From NCBI GenBank assembly GCA_963205495.1, contig CAUJIN010000044.1, forward strand, positions 1 to 56,900: a stretch of DNA of 56,900 nt, in the 5' to 3' direction. A program made the position numbers and the translations under genes. Origin of the DNA: Pseudomonadota bacterium. GTDB lineage: Bacteria; Pseudomonadota; Gammaproteobacteria; Xanthomonadales; Xanthomonadaceae. The notes below the pieces were generated by a model. That model was given only the letters and a program-made list of their open reading frames with translations. It made no database searches and was not told the DNA's origin. The number at the start of each line of letters is the position of its first letter. Positions within the stretch are counted from its first letter, which is position 1. This document shows, in pieces, positions 45,423 to 53,587 of the stretch.

Positions 45423-46877
45423 TCAGGGCTCCCAGCCGTAGCGACCGGAAAAGGGCGGCGTGGCGCGCAGGCGGTCCAGACAGTCGACGTCCAGCGCGGC
45501 AGGGTCGAGGGATTCGATGAAGCGCGCCACCAGCTTGGGCGCGCAGCCCGCGCCGAGGACGTTGTGGCCCTGGCCGCGCAGCACCAGGTGGCGGGCGCGG
45601 CGGAGCTTTTCGGCCACCTCCTCGCCGTAGCGCGGCGGCGTGACCGGATCGAACTCACCCGACAGCAGCAGTACCGGCGTGTCGCCCGCGATGGGTTCGC
45701 GGAAATCGGCGGGGCGCCGGCCGCGCGGCCAAACCGCGCACTGGGCCTTGATCGCCTGCACGAATTCCGCGCCCAGCACCGTACCGGCGTCGGCCGGATC
45801 GGGCACGAGTTCGTCGGCATCTTCGCTGCACATCACCGCAAGCCCCATGCCCTGGGCCATGGACTGGTCCATGCCCGAAAGCAGCATCTGCGCCTGCGCC
45901 ATGGCCGCGTCGGACTGGCCCTGCGCCAGATCGGAAAGCAGCAGCGGCAGCGTTGCCGCGATCGCCGGCTGGTAGGCATACATCCGCAGCAGGCCGGAGA
46001 GATGGGCGTGGGTGAAAACGGCTTCGGCCGGCGCGCCGGTGGTGGCATCTCGGTAGTGCACCGCGCGCGGCTGCCGGCGCAGCTCGGCGTCGAGCGAGTG
46101 GAAATGCGCCATCGGATCTTCCAGCCCGTCGCGGCAGGCGGGCAGCCCGGTGCAACGTGCGAACTGGCGCTCCAGCGCGTCCTCCAGATTGCGCGCGTGC
46201 ATCTGCCCCAGCACCAGGGTGTCGGGCACCACGCCGTCGAGCACGAGGCTGCGCACCGCCTCGGGACGCGCCTTGAGGTACTGCTGCGCCACGCGGGTTC
46301 CATAGGAAACCCCGATCAGGTTGATGCGCGTCGCGCCGATCGCCTCGCGCACGGCGTCGAGATCGTCCACCGCATCGGCGGTGGTGTAGTGGCGCACGTC
46401 GGCCGTTTCGGACAGCGTGGCCAGGCAGGCGCGCGCCGCCTCGGCAGCGCGCTCGATCGACGCGTCCGCGACGTCGCCCTCTTCCTCCTGCGCACAGCCG
46501 AGGCGATGCGAGCCGCCGGTACCGCGCTGGTCGAGCAGGAGGATGTGGCGCCGCTTGAGGAGGTCGGAAAAGGCATCGGCCAGCGCGGGATAGCTTTCCT
46601 GCGCCGACTGGCCGGGCCCGCCGGCCAGGAAGAACACCGGGTCAGGTTCAGGCTCGGCGGTGGCCGCGCTGACGTAGGCCAGGGAAAGCGAAATGCGCCT
46701 GCCGTCCGGTGCCGCGCGGTCTTCGGGCACTTCGAACTGCGCGCAGTGCGCGGCAATCGGAACGCCGGCGCCGGGCGAGGTGAGCGTGCAGGGAGAAAAG
46801 CTGAGGTTGCCCAGCATCGACGCGCTTGCCAGCGGCGAGGCCAGACACAGGACACAAGCCCATAGTGGTCGGTTCAT
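45423..46877 (-). CDS. Exported alpha/beta-hydrolase, tripeptidyl/prolyl aminopeptidase type
   Basis: 484 residues from ATG 46877 (GGAG 8 nt upstream). A signal peptide ends ASA near residue 20. The catalytic triad is visible: Ser in GVSYGTRVAQQ, Asp in GEFDPVTPPRYG and His in RGQGHNVLG, with oxyanion motif GGPGQSA and LDQRGTGGS. The C-terminal part matches TAP-like C-terminal domains. Cys pairs in the cap (SPCTL/AHCAQ, RCTGLPACRD) suggest disulfides. It would trim N-terminal peptides in the periplasm. It leads the NatAB-like operon. Confidence 0.88.
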   Translation of the reverse strand: MNRPLWACVLCLASPLASASMLGNLSFSPCTLTSPGAGVPIAAHCAQFEVPEDRAAPDGRRISLSLAYVSAATAEPEPDPVFFLAGGPGQSAQESYPALADAFSDLLKRRHILLLDQRGTGGSHRLGCAQEEEGDVADASIERAAEAARACLATLSETADVRHYTTADAVDDLDAVREAIGATRINLIGVSYGTRVAQQYLKARPEAVRSLVLDGVVPDTLVLGQMHARNLEDALERQFARCTGLPACRDGLEDPMAHFHSLDAELRRQPRAVHYRDATTGAPAEAVFTHAHLSGLLRMYAYQPAIAATLPLLLSDLAQGQSDAAMAQAQMLLSGMDQSMAQGMGLAVMCSEDADELVPDPADAGTVLGAEFVQAIKAQCAVWPRGRRPADFREPIAGDTPVLLLSGEFDPVTPPRYGEEVAEKLRRARHLVLRGQGHNVLGAGCAPKLVARFIESLDPAALDVDCLDRLRATPPFSGRYGWEP

Positions 46878-46993
46878 GGGACTCCATGCGGTAATCAGAG
46901 AAAGCACGGACGGACAAGGTCCGACGCTGTGACCGTGCGCCGGGAATGACGGCGTCGATATACTAGCCGCCCCGCTTTCTGGTGAGCATTGCG

Positions 46994-47683
46994 ATGATCC
47001 TGAAGCTGGCCGCGCGTGCGGCCCTGCCCCTTGCCCTTCTGGCTGGCCTTGCGAGCCTTGCGGCCTGCCGCGACGAACCCGCGCCGGCACCGCCTCCTGC
47101 CGCCGAGCCCGCAGCGGTGGCCGAACCCGCACCTGCCGCGGCGCCGGCGCCGACCGAACCCAGCCGGGTGCGCGTGCTTTCCAGCACCGAGGCGCCCTTC
47201 GCCTGCGACGTGCTGACCGACGCCGAGCTTGCCCCGATCCTCGGCCAGGGCGTCGAAATCCTCGATGTCACCGAGCAGCGCAGGAAACACGGCATGAGCG
47301 TGGAGAGCGCCTGCCTGTATGCCTACGGCAAGAACCGCGATCCGGAGAAGATCAACCTGGATTCGAAGTTCGTGCGCGTGGACATCTACACCGATGCCGC
47401 CTTCCGTGCCGCCGGCTACGGCGCGCTGGAAGATCAATGGCGCTACCGCGTGCGCGACGGAAGCACGGTGTTCCACCTGCACGACACCGCGCTGGCGGCC
47501 TGGGTGGAGTCCGAGCATCCGCCCGATCCGGCGCTGATCGTGCGCCAGGGCGAGGTGATGTACGACCTGGCCTACTATCCGGCCACATCCAACCCGGGCA
47601 ACCCCGAGCGCAACGCGCCCATCGAGGAGATCGCGCGCCTGTTCCTGTCCAAGCTGGAAGCCGGCGATCAGGCCGGGAAGTGA
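46994..47683 (+). CDS. Lipoprotein of unknown function
   Basis: 229 residues from ATG 46994 with GGTGAG as ribosome site; a GTG lies four codons earlier but is itself part of that site. A lipobox (LASLAAC) is followed by an Ala/Pro/Glu-rich linker of about 30 residues that would span from the membrane to a globular domain beginning PFACDVLTDAELAPILGQGVEI. That domain has aromatic strand patterns (CLYAYGKNRD, FVRVDIYTDAAFRAAGYG, VMYDLAYYPAT) distantly like DUF3558-type proteins, though I cannot assign it. A -10-like TATACT (46959-46964) is upstream. Confidence 0.8.
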   Translation: MILKLAARAALPLALLAGLASLAACRDEPAPAPPPAAEPAAVAEPAPAAAPAPTEPSRVRVLSSTEAPFACDVLTDAELAPILGQGVEILDVTEQRRKHGMSVESACLYAYGKNRDPEKINLDSKFVRVDIYTDAAFRAAGYGALEDQWRYRVRDGSTVFHLHDTALAAWVESEHPPDPALIVRQGEVMYDLAYYPATSNPGNPERNAPIEEIARLFLSKLEAGDQAGK

Positions 47684-47688
47684 TCCCG

Positions 47689-47710
47689 CGCGGGCCGCAC
47701 GCGGCCCGCG
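47689..47710. terminator. Hairpin terminator between convergent genes
   Basis: CGCGGGCCGC-AC-GCGGCCCGCG, a perfect 10-bp stem followed by TTT. It lies between the lipoprotein gene and the ferredoxin-NADP reductase gene. Confidence 0.75.
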
Positions 47711-47717
47711 TTTCAGA

Positions 47718-48452
47718 TCAGCCGGACGCGGTGAACCGCTCGCGCCGCACCGCCGGCGGCGGCAGGCCGGCATCGCGCAGGCGCGCGGCGACCTCGTCCA
47801 CCATGTCCGGATGACCGCACAGGCAGGCAATGTCGGAAGGCTGCGGCGCCAGCGCCGCGAGCGCGGTCTGGACCCGCCCGGCGTGAAGCGGCGGGTCGCA
47901 ACCGTCCCCCGCTGCGCGCGACAGGCAGCCGAGATAGCTCAACCCTGGCGTGCGCTGCGCCGCAGCGAGGAAATCCTCGCGGAAATACAGCTGCCCTTCG
48001 TCGCGCACCCCGTGCAGCACCGCGACCCGGGCGCCGCCGGCGGCGCGGGCTTCCAGCTCGGGCAGCAGCGCGCGGAACGGCGCGATGCCGGTGCCCGTGG
48101 CGATCATCAGGTAGCGCGGCGCGGCGTCGCGCGGCGTCAGTCCGAAGCGCCCGAACGGCCCGGTGGCTTCCACCGTTTCGCCCGGTTCCATCCGCGCCAG
48201 GCGCGCGCTGGCCAGGCCGCCGGGTGCCAGGCCCACGAGGATTTCCCAGCGTCCGCCCTCGGCCTGCGGCGCGGCGGCCAGCGAATAGCTGCGCCGCTGC
48301 AACGTGCCGTGCGCGTCCACGACGTGGAGCTGGATGAACTGGCCCGCGCGAAACGCCAGCGCTTCGCCCGCGGCGTGTTCGAACGAAAGGTGGAGGGCCG
48401 AGGCGGTGAGGGCGCGGCGCTGGACGAGTCGGAGCGGAATGTGGCTGGACAC
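47718..48452 (-). CDS. fpr: Ferredoxin-NADP reductase (FAD/NADPH oxidoreductase)
   Basis: 244 residues from GTG 48452. The FAD-binding domain shows RRSYSLAAAP and GPFGRFGL; the NADPH domain shows YLMIATGTGIAPFRALL, VLHGVRDEGQLYF and CLCGHPDMVDEV. It exchanges electrons between NADPH and ferredoxin or flavodoxin in the cytosol. Its length and motifs resemble bacterial subclass I enzymes, though the C-terminus (RRERFTASG) lacks the usual aromatic ending. No strong ribosome site is visible. It is divergent from the ABC-2 genes, with 63 bp between. Confidence 0.85.
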   Translation of the reverse strand: MSSHIPLRLVQRRALTASALHLSFEHAAGEALAFRAGQFIQLHVVDAHGTLQRRSYSLAAAPQAEGGRWEILVGLAPGGLASARLARMEPGETVEATGPFGRFGLTPRDAAPRYLMIATGTGIAPFRALLPELEARAAGGARVAVLHGVRDEGQLYFREDFLAAAQRTPGLSYLGCLSRAAGDGCDPPLHAGRVQTALAALAPQPSDIACLCGHPDMVDEVAARLRDAGLPPPAVRRERFTASG

Positions 48453-48515
48453 GGGCGGAAGCTGCGAAAAGGCGAGCGGCTATACTAGCCGGCTCGAATC
48501 CTCTGGCAGGCATCC

Positions 48516-49451
48516 ATGAGCTCGTCTCCGGCGCTGCACGTTTCCGACCTGCGCAAGGTGTACGGCAATGGCGTGACCGCCCTGCACGGCATCGACCTGG
48601 ACGTGGCCGAGGGCGACTTCTTCGCCCTGCTCGGCCCCAACGGCGCGGGCAAGTCCACCCTCATCGGCATCATCAGCTCGCTGGTCAACGCCAGCGCCGG
48701 CACCGTGGAGGTGTTCGGCGTGGACGTGGCGCGCCAGCGCAGCCAGGCCATGCGTCTGGTCGGGCTGGTGCCGCAGGAAATGAACTTCAACCTGTTCGAG
48801 AAGCCCATCGACATCCTGGTCAACTACGCCGGCTTCCACGGCGTGCCGCGCGCGGTGGCGATCGAGCGCGCGCACGAGGAACTGGCGCGCGCCCATCTTT
48901 CCGACAAGGCCAACAAGATCAGCCGCACGCTCTCGGGTGGCATGAAGCGCCGCCTGATGATCGCCCGCGCCCTGATGACCCGTCCGCGCCTGTTGATCCT
49001 GGATGAACCCACCGCCGGCGTGGACATCGAAATCCGCCGCGACATGTGGCAGCTCATGCGCCAGATCAACGCCGCCGGCACCACGGTCATCCTCACCACG
49101 CACTATCTGGAGGAAGCCGAGGAGCTGTGCCGCAACATCGCCATCATCGATCGCGGCCGCATCGTGCAGCACACCGCGATGAAGGCGCTGCTGGCCACGC
49201 TCGACGTGGAAGGCTTCGTGTTCGACATCGATGGCGAACTGCCCGCCGTGCTGCCGCGCCTCGACGGCGTGCGCCTGACCGCGCGCGACGCGCACACCCT
49301 GGACGTGGAAATGCCGCGCACCATGAACCTCAATCATCTTTTTTCCGCACTGGGCGAGCGCGGCATCTCGGTGCGCTCCATGCGCAACCGCGCCAACCGG
49401 CTGGAAGAACTGTTCCTGCGCCTGACCGGAAAAGCGCAGGCCGCACCATGA
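48516..49451 (+). CDS. ABC-2 exporter ATP-binding protein (YadG-like)
   Basis: 311 residues: Walker A GPNGAGKS (40-47), Q-loop VPQEMNF, signature LSGGMKRRLMIARAL, Walker B LLILDEPTAGVD, switch His in LTTHYLEEAEEL, and a C-terminal extension of about 85 residues as in YadG. A -10-like TATACT is at 48481-48486 and GGCAGG precedes the ATG. It overlaps the permease gene by 4 bp. Substrates of this pair are unknown. Confidence 0.93.
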   Translation: MSSSPALHVSDLRKVYGNGVTALHGIDLDVAEGDFFALLGPNGAGKSTLIGIISSLVNASAGTVEVFGVDVARQRSQAMRLVGLVPQEMNFNLFEKPIDILVNYAGFHGVPRAVAIERAHEELARAHLSDKANKISRTLSGGMKRRLMIARALMTRPRLLILDEPTAGVDIEIRRDMWQLMRQINAAGTTVILTTHYLEEAEELCRNIAIIDRGRIVQHTAMKALLATLDVEGFVFDIDGELPAVLPRLDGVRLTARDAHTLDVEMPRTMNLNHLFSALGERGISVRSMRNRANRLEELFLRLTGKAQAAP

Positions 49452-50221
49452 GCCGGCATCCCAACCTCGTCGCGCTCCACACCATCGCACGGCGCGAGGT
49501 GGTGCGCATCCTGCGCATCTGGACCCAGACGCTGATTCCACCCGCGATCACGATGACGCTCTACTTCCTGATCTTCGGCAAGCTGATCGGCGCGCGCATC
49601 GGCGACATGGGCGGCTACGGCTACATGGAGTTCATCGTGCCCGGGCTGGTGATGATGAGCATCATCCAGAACGCCTACGGCAACATCTCCTCCAGCTTCT
49701 TCGGCGCCAAGTTCGGTCGCCACGTGGAGGAGCTCCTCGTCAGCCCCGCGCCGGCCTGGGTGGTGCTTGCCGGCTACGTCGCCGGCGGCGTGCTGCGTGG
49801 CCTGATGGTGGGCGTGATCGTCTTCGCCATCGCCATGATCTTCACCCGCGTACACGTCCCGCATCCTTGGGTGATGCTCAGCTCGATGCTGCTGGGCGCG
49901 ACGATCTTTTCGCTCGCCGGCTTCGTCAACGCGGTGTATGCGAAGAAATTCGATGACATCGCCATCGTCCCGACCTTCATCCTGACGCCGCTGACCTACC
50001 TGGGCGGCGTGTTCTACTCGATCACGCTGCTGCCCGAGTGGGCGCAGAGCGCGACCTACGCCAACCCGATCTTCTACATGGTCAACGCCTTCCGCTACGG
50101 CCTTCTGGGTGCGAGCGACGTGCCGCTCTGGGTGGCGTATGCGCTGATGCTCGGCTTCGTGGCCGCGCTCGGCGCATTCGCGCTGATGCTGCTCCAGCGC
50201 GGCGTGGGCCTGCGCAGCTGA
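49448..50221 (+). CDS. ABC-2 exporter permease (YadH-like)
   Basis: 257 residues with six membrane helices and the ABC-2 signature (YVAGGVLRGLMVGVIVF, TPLTYLGGVFYSITLLPEWAQ, NPIFYMVNAFRYGLLG). The N-terminus RREVVRILRIWTQTLIPPAITMTLYFLIFG is that of YadH/NodJ-type exporters. The ATG lies in the stop of the ATPase gene (ATGA). A palindrome starts 10 bp after its stop. Confidence 0.93.
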   Translation: MSRHPNLVALHTIARREVVRILRIWTQTLIPPAITMTLYFLIFGKLIGARIGDMGGYGYMEFIVPGLVMMSIIQNAYGNISSSFFGAKFGRHVEELLVSPAPAWVVLAGYVAGGVLRGLMVGVIVFAIAMIFTRVHVPHPWVMLSSMLLGATIFSLAGFVNAVYAKKFDDIAIVPTFILTPLTYLGGVFYSITLLPEWAQSATYANPIFYMVNAFRYGLLGASDVPLWVAYALMLGFVAALGAFALMLLQRGVGLRS

Positions 50222-50230
50222 GGATTCCCG

Positions 50231-50264
50231 CCCCGTGGAGCGCAGCTTGCTGCGCTCTACGGGG
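50231..50264. repeat. REP-like palindrome, probable bidirectional terminator
   Basis: CCCCGTGGAGCGCAGC-TT-GCTGCGCTCTACGGGG: 16-base arms with one mismatch. It separates the convergent ABC-2 permease and tatD genes. The TAG stop of tatD (50257-50259) is inside the right arm. Confidence 0.75.
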
Positions 50265-51048
50265 CAGCCGGCAGGCGGAAGAAGGCCTGCGCCGTGGCCG
50301 TGGTGCTCGCGATCACCTGCTCCGGCGCCTCGCCGCGATCCCTGGCGAGTTCCTCGGCGATGTGCGGCAGGAAGCAGGGCTCGTTGCGGCGGTCCCTGGG
50401 CATGGGCTTCAGGGTGCGCGGCAAAAGATAGGGCGCGTCGGTTTCGATCATCAGCCGATCGGCGGGGATGTTCTTCACCAGCTCGCGCAGGTGCGCGCCG
50501 CGGCGCTCGTCGCACAGCCAGCCGGTGATGCCGATGTGCCAGTCGCGGTCGAGGCAGTCGAACAGCTCGCGCCTTTCGCCGGTGAAGCAGTGCACCACGG
50601 CCGGGCCGATGCGGCCTTCGACGTGCTTCATGATGGCAAGGAAATCGTCGTGCGCGTCGCGCTGGTGCAGGAACAGCGGCTTGCCGGTGTCGGCCGCGAT
50701 TTCCAGCTGCATCTCGAAGGCGCGCCGCTGCGCCGGACGCGGCGAGAAATCGCGGAAGTAGTCGAGCCCGCATTCGCCCACCGCCACCACTTCCGGATGC
50801 GCGTGAAGGGCGCGCATTTGCGCATCGCACTCGGCGGTGTATTCCACCGCGTGGTGCGGATGCACGCCGGCGGTGGCGTAGAGCACGCCGGGGTGGGCAC
50901 GCGCCAGCGCCAGCGCCTTGGGCGAGTGCTCGCGGCTGGCGCCGGTGACGATCATGCGCGAAACCCCGGCGGCGCGCGCGCGCGCCAGCACCTGCTCGCG
51001 GTCGCGGTCGAAGCTGTCGTGGGTGAGGTTGGCGCCAATGTCGATCAT
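50257..51048 (-). CDS. tatD: TatD-family 3'-5' exonuclease/metal-dependent hydrolase
   Basis: 263 residues very close to E. coli TatD. It begins MIDIGANLT (the TatD variant of the usual HxH start), then [59 protein letters not shown] and [11 protein letters not shown], which hold the metal ligands. It degrades single-stranded nucleic acid ends in the cytosol. No Shine-Dalgarno precedes the ATG: the heptamer repeat array begins 2 bp upstream. Its last codons and stop come from a REP-like palindrome. Confidence 0.96.
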   Translation of the reverse strand: MIDIGANLTHDSFDRDREQVLARARAAGVSRMIVTGASREHSPKALALARAHPGVLYATAGVHPHHAVEYTAECDAQMRALHAHPEVVAVGECGLDYFRDFSPRPAQRRAFEMQLEIAADTGKPLFLHQRDAHDDFLAIMKHVEGRIGPAVVHCFTGERRELFDCLDRDWHIGITGWLCDERRGAHLRELVKNIPADRLMIETDAPYLLPRTLKPMPRDRRNEPCFLPHIAEELARDRGEAPEQVIASTTATAQAFFRLPAAP

Positions 51049-51050
51049 GG

Positions 51051-51118
51051 GGGGAATGGGGAATGGGGAATGGGGAATGGGGAATGGGGAATGGGGGATC
51101 GGGGATCGGGGATCGGGG
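51051..51118. repeat. Heptanucleotide array: six GGGGAAT and three GGGGATC units
   Basis: GGGGAAT units run from 51051 to 51092, and GGGGATC units from 51094 to 51114, followed by GGGG. Similar GGGAATC/GGGATT repeats occur between genes in Xanthomonadaceae (from memory). It has ten runs of four or more G on the plus strand, a quadruplex-prone pattern, and lies directly against the tatD start codon. Confidence 0.9.
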
Positions 51119-51136
51119 CGTTGTGCGGTTTTCGCT

Positions 51137-51168
51137 CCCTCTCCCCCAAGCGTGCTTGGGGGAGAGGG
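51137..51168. repeat. CCCTCTCCCCCAAGC hairpin repeat
   Basis: Perfect 15-bp arms with a GT loop, followed by GGCCGGGGTGAGGGG. This CCCTCTCC...GGAGAGGGCCGGGGTGAGGG element is a common dispersed intergenic repeat in proteobacteria (from memory). It sits between the heptamer array and the queF promoter. Confidence 0.8.
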
Positions 51169-51242
51169 CCGGGGTGAGGGGGCTTTTGCGGCGTGTACAG
51201 CGCGCCATTGTGGCCGGTCCGCGGGAAGAAACGCGACCCCGC

Positions 51243-51248
51243 TACACT
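51243..51248 (+). promoter_or_regulatory. -10 box of queF, leaderless candidate
   Basis: TACACT ends 6 nt before the queF ATG. No ribosome site is present and no good -35 box is seen, so the message may start at or next to the start codon. Confidence 0.4.
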
Positions 51249-51254
51249 AGGCGC

Positions 51255-52079
51255 ATGACCACGCCGCACGATTCGCCGCTAGGCCGCGAGACGCGTTATG
51301 CGTCGCGCTGCGACGCTTCACTACTGTTCCCGATCCCGCGTGCCGCCGGGCGCAAGGCGCTGGGGCTGGAGGAATCGCTGCCGTTTTCCGGCGTGGACCT
51401 GTGGAACGGCTACGAGCTGTCCTGGCTCGATCCGCGCGGCAAGCCGCAGATCGCGCTGGCGCGCTTTTCGATGCCGGCCACCAGCCCGAACCTGATCGAG
51501 TCCAAGAGCTTCAAGCTGTACCTGGGCTCGTTTTCCGGCACCCGCATGGAAGGCGCGGAGGCCCTGCGCGCGCGGCTTGCCGCAGACCTATCGAAGGCCG
51601 CCGGCGCGCCGGTCGACGTCGCGCTCGTGCCGGTCCGGGACTTCCCTGCCGAACGCATCGAGGCGCTCGATGGTGAATGCATCGACGGCCTCGATATCGA
51701 CGTGTCCGACTATGGCCCGCCGCGACCGGAGTACCTTTCCGCCGACGCTGCGGACCGCGTCGAGGAAACCCTGGTCTCGCACCTGCTCAAGTCCAACTGC
51801 CCCGTGACCGGCCAGCCCGACTGGGCCAGCGTGCAGATCGCCTGCGCGGGTCCGCGCATCGACCGCGAAGGCCTGCTGCGCTACCTGATTTCCTTCCGCG
51901 AGCACAGCGAGTTCCACGAGCAGTGCGTGGAGCGCATCTTCTGCGACCTCACCGCGCGCTGCGCGCCGGAGCGCCTGACCGTGTATGCGCGCTACACCCG
52001 GCGCGGCGGGCTCGACATCAATCCCTGGCGCAGCAGCGTGCCCGGCGCGCCGCCCAATCCGCGCCTGGCGCGTCAGTAA
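51255..52079 (+). CDS. queF: NADPH-dependent 7-cyano-7-deazaguanine reductase
   Basis: 274 residues, the long bimodular (YqcD-type) QueF. The QueF motif ESKSFKLY (82-89), the catalytic Cys182 in [13 protein letters not shown] with Asp189, and [14 protein letters not shown] are all present. It reduces preQ0 to preQ1 for queuosine in tRNA. The frame is open upstream through the G-rich repeats, but ATG 51255 fits the family start. The NUDIX gene follows 18 bp downstream on the same strand. Confidence 0.97.
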   Translation: MTTPHDSPLGRETRYASRCDASLLFPIPRAAGRKALGLEESLPFSGVDLWNGYELSWLDPRGKPQIALARFSMPATSPNLIESKSFKLYLGSFSGTRMEGAEALRARLAADLSKAAGAPVDVALVPVRDFPAERIEALDGECIDGLDIDVSDYGPPRPEYLSADAADRVEETLVSHLLKSNCPVTGQPDWASVQIACAGPRIDREGLLRYLISFREHSEFHEQCVERIFCDLTARCAPERLTVYARYTRRGGLDINPWRSSVPGAPPNPRLARQ

Positions 52080-52097
52080 GCTTTGCGGAGAATCCCG

Positions 52098-52586
52098 ATG
52101 CCCTATTGCCCAATCATCGGCACGCTCGGCTACGTGCTCTCGCCTGCGGGCGATCAGGTGCTGATGATCCACCGCAACGCGCGCCCCGAGGACGAGCACC
52201 TGGGCAAGTACAACGGACTGGGCGGAAAGCTCGAAGCCGATGAGGACGTGGTGTCCGGAATGCGACGCGAGATCTTCGAGGAAGCCGGCATCACCTGCGA
52301 GGAAATGACCCTGCGCGGCACCATCTCCTGGCCCGGGTTCGGCAAGAACGGCGAGGACTGGCTCGGCTTCGTCTTCCTCATCACCCGCTACGCCGGCACG
52401 CCCTTCACGCGCAACCCGGAAGGCGCGCTCGAGTGGAAGCCGCGTGCGACGCTGCTGGACCTGCCGATGTGGGAAGGCGACCGGCACTTCCTGCCGCTGG
52501 TGTTCGACGAGGATCCGCGCGCCTTCCACGGCGTGATGCCCTACCGCAACGGCCATCCGGTGTCCTGGAGCCATTCGCGGCTGTGA
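52098..52586 (+). CDS. NUDIX hydrolase, MutT/8-oxo-dGTP diphosphatase type
   Basis: 162 residues with a perfect NUDIX box (G43 to residue 65: GKLEADE...RREIFEEAG). The KYNGLGGKLE start, WPGFGKNGEDWLGFVFLI and EGDRHFLPLVFDEDPRAFHG resemble bacterial YtkD/MTH1-like 8-oxo-dGTP diphosphatases. GGAG lies 7 nt upstream of the ATG. It is probably co-transcribed with queF; the link is likely only positional, though both deal with purine nucleotides. Confidence 0.9.
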   Translation: MPYCPIIGTLGYVLSPAGDQVLMIHRNARPEDEHLGKYNGLGGKLEADEDVVSGMRREIFEEAGITCEEMTLRGTISWPGFGKNGEDWLGFVFLITRYAGTPFTRNPEGALEWKPRATLLDLPMWEGDRHFLPLVFDEDPRAFHGVMPYRNGHPVSWSHSRL

Positions 52587-52592
52587 AACCTG

Positions 52593-52618
52593 CCGGACCG
52601 CCCGTTCGGGCGGCCCGG
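52593..52618. terminator. Hairpin terminator between NUDIX and methyltransferase-like genes
   Basis: CCGG-A-CCGCCCG-TT-CGGGCGG-C-CCGG, a 7-bp plus 4-bp stem with one mismatch; TTTT follows a few bases later on the plus strand. It separates convergent genes. Confidence 0.6.
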
Positions 52619-52634
52619 CCTGGCGCCTTTTCGC

Positions 52635-53528
52635 TCAGGGCTTCACGAACTTGAGCGTCATGCGGTCCGACTCGCCGATGGCGGCGTACTTCTCGCGATC
52701 CGTATCACCCAGCGCATAGCTCGGCGGCAGCGTCCACACGCCCTCGGGGTGATCGGCGGTGTCGGCCGGGTTGGCGTTGACCTCGCTGCGCTCGGCCAGA
52801 CGGAAGCCGGCGGCGGTGGCCAGGTCGATGATCTGCTGCTCGGTCACATAGCCGGTGCTGCCGTCGGTGGCGGCCTCGCCCTTGGCGCGATGGTCCACCA
52901 CGCCCAGCGTGCCGCCCGGCTTGAGCACCTCGAAGAAGGCCTTGAAATAGGCCTCGGCGTTGCCCGCGCCGATCCAGTTGTGGGCGTTGCGGAAGGTCAG
53001 CACCACGTCGGCCGAGGCGGGCGCGCCAAAGGAAGGTGCCCTGGCGTTGAAACGGCGCAGCTCCGGTTCGCCGTACACCTCGGGCGCGGCGGCGATCTTG
53101 TCGGCGAGCTGCTGGTTGAGGCGGGCGTAGTAGTCGGGCTGGTCGGGCAGGCTCTCGTCCCAGATCGCGGCGATGAAATGCCCGTGCGCGCGCAGATAGG
53201 GCGCCAGGATGTCGCTGTACCAGCCGCCGCCCGGGGTGATCTCGATCACCGTGGCGTCGGGCGCCACGCCGAAGAACTGCAGGGTTTCCAGGGGATGACG
53301 GTAGGCATCGCGCGCGCGGTCGGTTTGGGCGCGGTGCTCGCCGGCGATCCCCGCCTCCAGGCGCTTGCCGATTTCCTCGGCGGCGCCGATCGACTGGGCC
53401 GCGGGCGCGCTGACGGGCGCGGGTTCGGCAACCGGCGGCGGCGAGGAATCCGCGGGTGGAGCAGGCTGCTGGCAGCCGAAAAGCGCGGCCGAGCAGGCCA
53501 GCGCGAGCAGGGACGGGAGAATGCGCAT
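52635..53528 (-). CDS. Lipoprotein with class I methyltransferase-like fold (COG4798-like)
   Basis: 297 residues from ATG 53528 with GGAGG 11 nt upstream. A lipobox (AALFGC) and a Pro/Ala-rich linker precede a Rossmann methyltransferase-like domain: VIEITPGGGWYSDILAPYL replaces the usual GxGxG loop, and LTFRNAHNWIG, FFEVLKPGGTLGVVDHR and ATAAGFRLAERSEVNANPAD occupy the positions of motifs IV to VI. The protein would be lipid-anchored outside the cytoplasm, where S-adenosylmethionine is not known to be available, so its activity is open. It is downstream of aceK by 59 bp on the same strand. Confidence 0.85.
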   Translation of the reverse strand: MRILPSLLALACSAALFGCQQPAPPADSSPPPVAEPAPVSAPAAQSIGAAEEIGKRLEAGIAGEHRAQTDRARDAYRHPLETLQFFGVAPDATVIEITPGGGWYSDILAPYLRAHGHFIAAIWDESLPDQPDYYARLNQQLADKIAAAPEVYGEPELRRFNARAPSFGAPASADVVLTFRNAHNWIGAGNAEAYFKAFFEVLKPGGTLGVVDHRAKGEAATDGSTGYVTEQQIIDLATAAGFRLAERSEVNANPADTADHPEGVWTLPPSYALGDTDREKYAAIGESDRMTLKFVKP

Positions 53529-53587
53529 GGAAAACCTCCGGAAGATGGCGATGAGCCGATCCAGCATGACCCATCGGCCCGACGCCG

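Noticed and set aside
51051..51118. CRISPR array
   Set aside because: The units are 7-bp direct tandem repeats without spacers, and no cas gene is present.
51063..51254. N-terminal extension of QueF through the heptamer repeats
   Set aside because: The frame is open, but the product would be Met-Gly-Asn-Gly-Glu-Trp repeats; the family start is at 51255 with a -10 box just before it.
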